Source: Sphagnum compactum
Lineage: Eukaryota; Bryophyta; Sphagnopsida; Sphagnales
Length of the DNA stretch: 64,000 nucleotides
Assembly (NCBI GenBank): GCA_965153455.1
Contig: OZ234497.1
Location: 5,270,001 to 5,334,000 of the forward strand
Direction of reading: 5' to 3'
Shown here: positions 53,871-64,000 of the stretch, piece by piece
How positions within the stretch are numbered: the stretch's first letter is position 1
Layout: each line of letters opens with the position of its first letter
Notes under the pieces: model-generated
The model's input: the letters and a program-made list of their open reading frames with translations, nothing else
What the model was told of the DNA's origin: nothing
The model's database searches: none
Translations under genes and position numbers: made by a program

Positions 53871-56800
53871 AGTGCAAGACATTTCATAGTCATGTATTGC
53901 AATAGATGTCAATAATACTTGTAGATTATGTTGCACATCTATTTTCAATGCCTTAAATAAATAAAAAACAATAAATTCAAATTAACGAACCCCAATGTCT
54001 TTTACAAGGCTTTGATCATAAACATAAAACTTCCCCAAGGTAATGTCTAATTATGTTGGTCCATGTCTCAATTGTGAACAAAGAAACCTACACACAAATA
54101 AGAAGAAAAAGAAATGTTAAAAACCACATACATTACAAACAATTTATGAAATCAAAACCCAAAAAACAAGAATATACATCATGTTTAAATTGAGGAAAAA
54201 AACTTTATGTTCAAATTGCACAACAACAAAAAATCAAAAAACATTATTGATGCACAAATAAAGAGGCAAAAAAGAAATGTTGTTCCCTTTTTTTTCCAAA
54301 ATTGCAAATAAATAAGCAACACAATACTGCCAAAGGTGCCATCTTAAAAAATTCCATGCATGGTGAGCAAAAATGATTGAAATAGAAAACAACAACATTC
54401 TTCCATGTTTTTAACTATGAAAAGAAGTAAACATCACAATGTTAAAATTATTTGATGAAACATTTAGTAAAAAATGAAAGAAAAAAAACATGTTTTACTA
54501 TATCCAACTAAGCAAAAAAAATAGATAGCATAACAAGAGATTCCATAATAAATTTTATAATAGTTAATAAAACATTACAAATTTGAGTGAAAATTTATAT
54601 TTCCAATGACACAATTTTGAGGAGCTAGTATATGGGTGATTTTGCAAGGTTAATCGAACCACCCTAAAAAGCTTTGTACATAGTGAAACAAAGCAAAAGC
54701 AAAAGAATTCCATAAAATTTTCACAATGCAAATTGAATAAAGAATTGAAAACACAAATTAAAGACAAAAAGAAAATAATGAAAGAAAGGAAAGAGATAAA
54801 CTTACCTCCTTGTTGTAGGTGTGGAAATTAGGATAAACAACCCTTTAGTTTGATTATGTCCCCCATTACCACATGAGCAAACGCCAATCTAACTAATCTT
54901 TGGTAGGTCTTTTTAATTTTCCTCTTTTTGATTATATTTATGTGGGATTGCAATCAAACTTGAAGATGTCAATGGCATTCTACCTAATGTTTACCATACC
55001 ATGTTTAAATTCATGCATTCTTTTGTTTGGCAATGAGGAGTATAACACATGCACTTGAACTCCCTTTGCATCAACTAACACATAACCCCTTAGGTAATGT
55101 GACATAACAATTATTTTCTTTATTCTTTCAATGGTGCTTGTGGTAATTTTCTCTTGGAAGTGCAATTAAGCATAAGGACCTAAAATAAATCTTATCATTT
55201 TTTTTGCTAGAGATTTGGTAGCCCTACATGATGAACATTTCTTTTAGGCACACACCTTGATATTGAGTTCATCATTTGCATGTTCCTCCAACATGAAAGC
55301 CCCATCCACAAGCACTTTCATGAAAGTTTAACTATTATATTTACAAAAAAATGATATACCATACCATACATGCCTTTATTATTTCTTTTATACCATAGTT
55401 TCGTTTATTACTATTTTAGTCTTTAAAGTTCTTCATCCATCTTAAATGATTTTCCTTTCCCCTTTTTTTTTTTGAAGAATTCTAAACCCAAATAAAATAT
55501 AGATGTTTTAAAAATTCATCAAGGCAATATTCAATCACATGTCTCATTTCCAACCAATGGTCCTTTAAGGACAATTTTGAAAAATTGTATGATTGTTTTC
55601 AACTTGAATATTCTAGAAGTGTTCTTGTATAATCATTTCAACCCTTTTTTCACATTGTGCACATCTATTGCCCTATTGTGCATGTACTTAGAATGGTTTG
55701 TTTCTTAACCACGAATGGACCTTCTTATAAGGATTATTCAATTGCAATAAAGGAAGTATTTTATCGTTTTATTAATCATACGTTATGATTTCAATCGTGT
55801 GATTCGTTTTCGACACAATTCTCCTTCTACTAATTTGGAATGGTGTGAAATGTGGATATGAAAATGTTACATCTATTGTTATTTTGATCTCCATCCTAAT
55901 TGGGTTATTTTGTAAATGAAAGTGATGAAGGCATTTAATTTTGTGCCCAAAATAATTTTTTTTCAAGATCATGTGTTGTAGAAAATAACATAATTCAATT
56001 CATTTCATTTTTCCACATTTTTAATGAAATTGGACACCTTCATTTTATAGTCATAATAACCCTATGGCATCATTGTAATTTTATTAACATTGAATAATTT
56101 TCAATGCAAACCTTTGAATTAATTTTTGTTTGCCCATTCATTTCAAACCCTTCAACCTTGTATTGTCTTTTTTCTTAATGAAATGTGAACGTCTATTTTT
56201 CAAATTTTTATTTCGTTTTAAAGCCCAACATCTTTACATAAATTAAAAGAAATGTTAACATGTTGACAAATGTTTTTTCACACGTTTTTTTCAATAGTGT
56301 TAAGAACAACTCCACCCATACTTGGTAGTTGGGCTTCCAACGGTATTTTTCACATCCAAGATTATTTATTTACTTTTTTGCAAGTTTTGCCCATAAACAT
56401 GAAATTGGGATTGTAAAAGGTGAGAGACTAAAATTGATAGCAAACCACCTAGACCAATCAATCTATTTGGCCAATTGACAATATGTGTTAAAAAGCCCAG
56501 TTATTTTACCAACCATAACATCTTGTGCAAAAATGATAACCTAAAAACATTTTACTACCTTAAAACGAAAATATTTTTTCATCCAAAACATAATGTGCAA
56601 TGTGTTAGCAAGGATGTTCAATTTCATTTTATCAACAATTACTACCAAAATAAATGTATCTGAGGAGGTGTGTATGTGTAACCACATCCCTTACTTTTAA
56701 GTTTTTGTTTAAACAACACCCTTTCATGTATAAGCCAAATCTTAGTTCAATAATTGAAAATGGGTTAGACCTTATTGCTAGCTCCCCCTCCATGCATGTC

Positions 56801-56985
56801 TTCCCACATTCAAACAACTCGTTAGTAAAATAATTAACTCAACTATGTCACACAATTTTTAAACAATTGTACTGTCACAATATATTTAACATCCTTTTTA
56901 ATAGTGGTTGACCCTTTTATTGAACCAAATCTTTTTTTGTTCAAGCTTGAAGTTGGGGGCATGTCTAACATCACAACTAATGTGA
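53871..56985. other. AT-rich intergenic DNA
   Basis: No gene is supported. Part of it may belong to the decayed Harbinger element; its usual second gene (Myb-like) was not recognised. Confidence 0.5.
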
Positions 56986-57305
56986 GGGGGACACTTAGTG
57001 TAAAGTTTGGGATTTACATGCGTCAAATGACCATTTTTAAGCAAGGTATTAGATAATTGTTCAACCTATTTTTTATCACCCTACTATTATCTATTTTCTA
57101 ATATGTACATATTAAAACCACCCTGTATTAATTATAATCCATTATTTCATATTATTACATACCTTATATTAGAATTAAATTGATTATTTGAATAAAATGA
57201 ACTTTATTTTTTAGTTAATTAACTTATATTTTTACCCACCAACCAATATATTGCACCCTATATTTTTCCTCACATATTTTCTAATTCTTTTTTACTAGTG
57301 TCCCC
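56986..57305. mobile_element. MITE-like element, copy B
   Basis: About 320 bases collinear with 39564-39890. The left end GGGGACACTTAGTG and the right end ACTAGTGTCCCC form clear terminal inverted repeats (GGGGACACTnAGT), better kept than in copy A. It is AT-rich and non-coding. Flanks show no convincing target duplication. Confidence 0.7.
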
Positions 57306-60300
57306 TTCAAGAACTAATGGTTTTCCCCACGTTTTGTCTATCATTAACATTTTTTTTCAAGAGCCCTTTAAATGAAGCTAAGGCTTCACCATCCTTCAAT
57401 AGTTGAACTTTGCTTTGTGTTTTCAACTAGTTGTATTTCCATCTTATACCATGCAACCATGTCACTAAGTGTATTGGGATGGAAAATGTAATGTGTACAT
57501 TCCCATCCATCGTTTGCAAGGTTAACTTCCATGTGATTTGTGAACAACTATGCATTTCTTTTTTTGACCTGGAAAATATGATTTTCAAACATTTATAGGA
57601 TTTCTTGAAAAAATGACCCTAATTTACCCATTCAATTTTTAAAAACAATTGCCAAATTTTTACAACTTGTTCCACCAAGTAGCCAAAATATAAAAGGATT
57701 TTTAATTTGTTTTACTTTCATATCTGGTCTATAACCAAATTTGACTAAATCTTCTTATGCAACATCAGCAATTTGGCTACATCACAAAACTGAAAAAGAA
57801 AACATTCATTAGAAAAGCATGCAAAAGATTTCATACTTGATTAAAATTTTCATGCATATTGAAAATCATATATATTTTTAAAAAATTTAGTATTTTAATG
57901 GGATAGAAGGTAACTTTGCAAAAATAAACTTAAATTTCCTATGAAAGAAAAACCCATTGACAATTTGACAAGATGTTGGATTTATGTAAAAGAAAAGATT
58001 TATGCAAAAATCTCATGCCTTAATTCAAATGAACATCTTGTCCAAAGCCAAAGATGTATGTTTGTGTTTCAAAATTCCAACTACTAGCCATATATAAATA
58101 AATGAAATTCAAGGAACTAGAGACTCAAATAGAGGGGGTGTGTTGAAAAATTGGGAAAAAAAATTTGTGCATTTGTGTGATGACCTATCAAGAAATTTTT
58201 TTCAACATAAGATACACAACCTAAACCCTAAAATTGAACTTTCATAACCTATGAAGGTATGTTAAAACAAGCATTCGTTGCAACCCCATCAATCAACTAA
58301 TTAATAGAACCAATGATAGGTAGTATGAAAATATTATAATGTCATGATGGCCAACTTTTTAATTTTGATTACGTAAACATAAATTTTTTTTTAAACACAT
58401 GAAGCAATACCAATTTAGCATACAAAACATGAATGTTTAGTTAAGTGTGATGATAAGTCATTGTACAAAGCAATAGCCTCTCCATGAATGTCATTTTGTC
58501 CTTGCTATTTATTTGGGTGTTGAATACATAATGATTTACATTTTGATTTGTGTTATGTGTGTGAAATCACTAGGCTTGTCAAGTTGAAACTTTGAGCATG
58601 ACAATGAGTTTGCAAGTCTTTGTCTTGTACCTTTGATAGAACTTGTGTTATTTGCAATTTACCATAGTAACTTGGCAACTTCAACACAAACTATAATATT
58701 TTTAGAAATGTTAAAAATTTTAAATATATTTTTTGTCAAAAAAGTAAAAATTTTGGAGGAAATTTAAGAAAATTTTGGATTATTCAATTTTTTGACATGG
58801 AATTTTCAAAAATTAATCAATTATTCAACAAACACAGTTCAAAGTTGCTCTTATATTATGGTAACATGTAATGTAGGAAGCAATGTTTTTGTTTGCTAAA
58901 ATGAAATATGGCATAATTGGCTACAACATGTGGGGGCCTCTCCAAAAACAAGGTTTTCTATGTTCTTTTGAAAGAAGTACTTTAGATGAAGGGTTGAATT
59001 TGAAGGTAATGTTGCTACACAAATTATTATTTTTGGGTAAAAAACCTAGTGGCAATGCTTAAATTGCAATCTCAAAATCAATGGCTACCTAAAGAAATAT
59101 TCCAAATTTGTTGTGGCTATCCATTGGTCATAAAGGTAAGTTATCTTGTAACATAAAGCAAAAGAAAAATGTCAAACAAGCAAACAAGCTACAAACTCTT
59201 TTTCAAACTACAACTCAACCTTCAAGCTTCAACTTTCAATGTTTTACATTAAAAATTATTTCGTTCTTATTACAATCATTTATTCGAACTTAACCACTTG
59301 AAGCTTTTCCCTTTGCAATAGAAGTGTTTTGCAACCCAAAACTTGGCCATGCCTTTACACATTGCCATACAAAAGCAAGTAAGCAAAACAAGCCCAAAGG
59401 ATATACCTTGCCTTACTATTGTGAAAATATTGAAGTTCTTGCAACCTCCAAGTCCCATAAAGCTCCGTCATCCTACAAAATACATGTAAACAAATCAATT
59501 AACCTTTAATTTGAATTTATCCCACATATCCAAAAATTACATCAATATTCAACACGCACCATGAAGGACCTTTACATTTGTCAAATGGTATTTGGGTAAC
59601 GAACCTTATCAATGTTTCTTTTTGTAATAAAATGCAAACCCAAGGTGCATTCCCTATCTCTTAAGAAAAAGAAGGGGAAATGGGAGGGGGTGGGAACTTT
59701 GGAATGGGACTAGGATGAGTTCACAAATGTGAGTTTAAAATGAAGTCAATTTACACAAACCAAGAGAAAGGGCAATTAATATAAATTGGAAAAAAATGGT
59801 GCATGGATTAAATCATGGAAAACACATTCACATGATTCAACATCATTTGGACTTGGGAATAATCATCATTATCTTCCTTATAATATATTTTGTGATTAGC
59901 AATAGGAATTACATCAAAATGATAAAACAATTAAAACTCCAAATTGGGAGTCTCAAAAACTTTCAATTTTGTCAAGTTATGAGTCTTGCAATTTTATGGG
60001 TTCATAATTCTTGCGAATGGACTCCAATTTAAAAACTCTCAAAGCTAAAGTTTTATCCCTTAATAAAAATATTCCAATGTTGTACTACATGGTCTAATTG
60101 AAGGTCATTTAACCTTTCTATCATATGTTTTAGTGGTTAGGAGTGAAATTGTCAATTTGATTATTTTCCATTCTCTTGATTATAACTATTGCTTTAAATC
60201 TTCAAATGGGGAATGTGACCACACTTTAATTATTTACTTTTCAAGACCTTTCCAATTATCTGTTCCAAAGATTTGGGACATTATGGGACTCCAACTCCCA

Positions 60301-61339
60301 AGTGGGAATCAATTTGGAATCTTGGGATTTAATTTTCTTACACTTATGGGAGTGTAGTCCCATGAAAGTTTTTCAACTTGCCCCCTTTCCATATTTTAGC
60401 ATTGGTAACAAACTCAAGGTTACAACTACAACACATGATTCATATGTAAAAGTTAAATTGAAATTTGAACTTTAAAATATGAACAGAAAAAAACTTGCCT
60501 TCAAAGTTTAATAGTTATGCTAGACCTTAGTAGTTTTCCATAACAAAATCAAACGTCATTCCAAATTCTTTATTCCATTGTGTAAAATATTTGTGCAAAC
60601 ATGTGCACAACCATGTCCAATCAATCAATAAATCTATTTCTTAATTCTGTTTTTCTTGAAAGCTAATGTTGAAAACCACTTTTCATCCTCCACCAAAACT
60701 ATTGTTTGGTAAGTAGCAATCTCCACAATTTTGAAATACTCAAATATTTTCATGACCAAAATTTGAAAAGATGTGAAATTTTGCCAAAGCTTTGTGAAAG
60801 ACTCTAATTTTTAAAAGGTTTAAGGGAAAAATTGGCATTATTCTTCAATGTCATTTCTAACAACAAAGCTTGCGAATCAAGATTATGAACATTCAACAAG
60901 GATGACAAAATTATTGTGCCATTGATTTTCTTCACAATATCATAAGTTATTTTCAATATCTCAAGGTGTTTACTAAAGTTAACTTTAACATCTTCTTATA
61001 ACCAATATCAATGATAAATTATCTTTAATGCATTCCCGAGTTGTTGTGCAACAAATCTTAGTTAGATTTTCGCAACCAAAAACAATGAGGCTTGTGAACA
61101 TTGTCATTTCATAGTCTCAATCACTTGCATAATGTCACAGGCATGAAAACTACCGAGACAAGGAAATTTTCAAGGGGCATGAACACCAAAACAAGCTATG
61201 ACAATGTTAGGCCAAATTTTATGTTGGGATGTGAAACATAAAAACCAAAGACAATTACATGCAAACCAAAAGCAAGAGTACAAAATGTTTATGACATAGA
61301 TTCAAACAAAACTTTATTGTGACAAAGTATGAAAACATA
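57306..61339. other. AT-rich intergenic DNA
   Basis: No gene, transposon end or regular repeat was seen in these 4 kb. Open frames stay below 80 codons. Confidence 0.5.
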
Positions 61340-62200
61340 TATCTATGAAATAAGGTAGTTTGTTTTGTTTTGTTACGCTGAAATCTCCCAAACCACGATG
61401 CTTCATGTTGTGCTCTTAGTATCTTGCAAAAACTCTCAACGAGTAGGAATGCATAAATTTGTTTAAGACTGTTTGGAGCTATAGTGTGGAAATTATTGAT
61501 TATTGAACCAATTTCTCAATAAATATTAAATAATTTGAAACAAAAATAAATAAATTTTGGGGACTTTCTTGGTGTTGTTGGAAAACCATGGTGAGTCAAA
61601 TTTAATAAATTTATTTCACATTTCAAAGCTAAAGTCTAGAAAATATTTATTTTCAAAGGGATTTTGTTGTTGGAAATTCAAGAAAATTGCAAAAATTGGG
61701 TTTGGAAGGAAAATTTAGTTGAGCCTTCAATGTGTCCACATTGCAAAAAATATAAATTTTCAATTCTAAATGTGAAAAATTTAGAATGTGTTCACAGTTG
61801 GGCCAATGACACAAATTACACCAATTTATTCATGAAAAAAGTTTGTTTGTTTATTATTTCTATTTTTCATGAATTCATTGACTTGGTTTGAAACTATTGG
61901 GAGCTATAGTGTGAATTATTGTTGAATTATTTTTTCATTTAAGACTTAAATAAAATATAAAATTTTGGGGGCATTTTTGGTATTATTCGAAAACCTTTAG
62001 TTAGTCATATTTTATAGAATTGATTTCACAATTTTCAATGCTAAGGTGTGGAATATAATGAATTTTTAACAGATTTTGTTGTTGGAAATTCAAAAAAATT
62101 ACAAAAATATATGTTTGGAAGGAAAAATCGATTAAACCTTCAATGTGTTCACACTTGGGTCAATGGCAAAAGATACATTAATAAACATGAAAATAACATA
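61340..62200. repeat. Two diverged copies of a dispersed repeat
   Basis: GATTTTGTTGTTGGAAATTC occurs near 61661 and 62072, each time followed by TTTGGAAGGAAAA, CCTTCAATGTGTyCACA and GGGyCAATG. The offset is about 410 bases. The same series of words appears at 49590-50130. This looks like an old, non-coding transposon family or segmental duplication. Confidence 0.6.
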
Positions 62201-63595
62201 ACAAGGTTATGGTGTAAAATTTTACTTCAAACTAATGTTGAACGTATTGAAAGTAATGGGGGTTTTACTTCTATTTATACCCTTTTGGGACCTAGTTCAA
62301 AAAAGTTTTCATGGAAGTTTTCATACGGGCCCACCATCTAAATTTTTTTTTTGAAAATCTTCCAAAACTATAAATAAATTATCTGTTAATTACATGTTAT
62401 GGATGAAATATGGACGATGATGGATGAATTTCATAAAATAACGATGGTGTTGGCCATGTCATTTAATTTGTAACATCATTTCCCTTCCTAGCAATGAGTT
62501 GCACAAAAAACAACCTTGGGCTTGTTTGGATACCTTTGGTGGAATTTTTTTATCTTATCAATGGCATTTGAAAGATGTCAAATTGATTCCCATGTTCATT
62601 CACTAATGTCATAGCCTCACCAATGGATGAGATATTACAATTGTTGGTTTGGAAACCTAAAATCAAGACTCTCTCCCACTTTGTATTTTTATTCACCATT
62701 GATTTCAATATGTGGAGGCAATTCAAAAACTTTTCATGGGATGGTGGACATGTGGTAGTGTGATGCACCATTCATATTAATCATTTGTCATTTGTTTTAT
62801 GTGTGTGGAAGGCGACATCGAGTTTGGATGTGATGTGCCATTTAGGGTAATTCTTTGTCACTTGTTTTATGCGTGTGGTTAATGATAATTGTAAATGCCA
62901 ACATGGTAGCACACAAGAATTGATGGATGTGTTTAATTGATACTTTGCTCATAAATCTACTTGATTCCTACTAAATCACAACGCACCCACACCACCCAAA
63001 TCATTACAACTTTCCACACATACCCTATACTTAAGAATCCAACAATCCAAAATATATATTTTTCAAACAAACATCATGATACAAAAGACCTTTTTTGTTT
63101 TATTTCTTTCTACTCCATCACACTATTCCATGGATTAAACATTTCATTCATGCAACTAAGATCTACACAACAATTGATGTTTTCCCACCTCCATGAACAT
63201 GTTTTCAACTCTTGAACCCACAATTTTTTTCAATGTCTCCTCCAATTCCTTCACTACTTTAGCAAAGATCTTTAGCTTTTTCATATGTGGATTAGTTAAA
63301 GAAGGTACAATTTCACTATTATCACTATCATCCTTCATTAATTTCTTTTCAATTTAAAAAAACATTCTACCTAAAACATATCTTATTCAACACGCACCCC
63401 CTTAAAATAACCCTTCAAGGAAATACCAACCATTTTGGATTGGTTGTTTATTCATTTATAGTCCTCTTGGCAAACAACCTAAGGTAACTAAACCTTAAAT
63501 GGAGAGTGCCCTAATTTAAACATTTATATTTGTGTGCAAACCTACTAGGAATTAATCCTTAAATGGGCACATTTTAAGCTTATAATAAAAACAAT
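62201..63595. other. AT-rich intergenic DNA
   Basis: No gene is supported. A short direct repeat (GTCAyTTGTTTTATGyGTGTG) occurs near 62788 and 62849. Confidence 0.5.
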
Positions 63596-63749
63596 CACTA
63601 CTACAAAATGTGGGTGTAGTTCACTAGTTCCCATACACTAGACTAGTGAATTCATTACTTTCCAATTAGTCCCTATTTACTAAAACCAGTGAATTGACTC
63701 AAAATCTAGTGAAATCATTTGGCGTATAAGGACACCTTTTGTTGTAGTA
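63596..63749. mobile_element. 154-bp mini CACTA element
   Basis: It starts CACTACTACAAAA, the standard CACTA (En/Spm) end, and ends TTTTGTTGTAGTA, an inverted copy with two changes. It is flanked by a 3-bp target duplication AAT (63593-63595 and 63750-63752), the length made by CACTA transposases. It is too short to code and therefore non-autonomous. Confidence 0.85.
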
Positions 63750-63752
63750 AAT

Positions 63753-64000
63753 TAATCCATTCAATTATATTATGGGTTTACTTAAAAATTTATTCACATT
63801 CATTTAGGAATGGATTAACATATTTTCACATGTGACCTTTAGTGATTTATGCACAACCAAAAGGCGAATTGGTAACTACTTAATGGATGTTATGAAATAA
63901 TTATTAATTTTCCATGCGATTAACTTAAACATAATTAGTGTCCTTGAATGGGTTGTTATTCACCAACCAACGATTTCTATGTGAACATTTTACGCACAAC
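63753..64000. other. AT-rich DNA to the right edge
   Basis: Nothing recognisable was seen. Confidence 0.5.

Overview
The window is nuclear DNA of a green plant. The evidence is spliced genes with GT-AG introns, plant-type gene families (MCTP, EID1-like F-box, a 13-exon GH1 beta-glucosidase, plant-style short tRNase Z, V-ATPase subunit C, PEX1), telomere-type TAAACCC repeats and plant transposon classes (CACTA, PIF/Harbinger, MITEs, tRNA-like SINE heads). The family proteins are clearly diverged from the flowering-plant versions I know, and the MCTP gene is cut by many introns where flowering-plant MCTPs are usually single-exon. This hints at a non-flowering land plant, but that is an inference and I cannot name the species.

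Layout, left to right. 24-3175 (-): 5' two-thirds of an MCTP/QUIRKY-type C2-domain gene that runs off the left edge. About 4997-7513 (-): an unidentified, possibly damaged gene with a Gln-rich segment built from five in-frame 129-bp repeats. 9779-11540: decayed minisatellite. 12498-12565: near-perfect hairpin. 12858-13310: a 231-bp promoter duplication leading into a complete ELAC1-type tRNase Z gene (13381-17320, +). 18975-22747 (-): complete V-ATPase subunit C gene, convergent with it. 23680-26496 (+): a PEX1 relic with several independent lesions. 27475-28608: second decayed minisatellite ending beside a telomere-like tract. 29293-34455 (+): GH1 beta-glucosidase. 34456-44840: AT-rich, gene-free, with a CpG-rich solo-LTR-like island (37125-37944), a MITE copy, nested tandem repeats and a SINE-like head. 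44841-46732 (-): two-exon EID1-like F-box gene. 46733-64000: no intact gene; palindromic foldback elements, a hairpin element, a fossil PIF/Harbinger transposase (-), the second MITE copy and a tiny CACTA element.

The genes have no operon-like or shared-pathway relation. They are separate housekeeping or signalling genes: tRNA 3' processing, organelle acidification, beta-glucoside hydrolysis, ubiquitin-ligase targeting and plasmodesmal/membrane C2 tethering. Gene models were assembled by hand from splice-site phase and family similarity. In the tRNase Z, V-ATPase C, beta-glucosidase, F-box and (visible) MCTP models every exon phase closes, which is strong internal support. I found no CRISPR array, no confident tRNA or rRNA gene, and no clearly new biological system. 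The best leads are the repeat-built unknown protein, the hairpin/foldback elements and the duplicated tRNase Z promoter.
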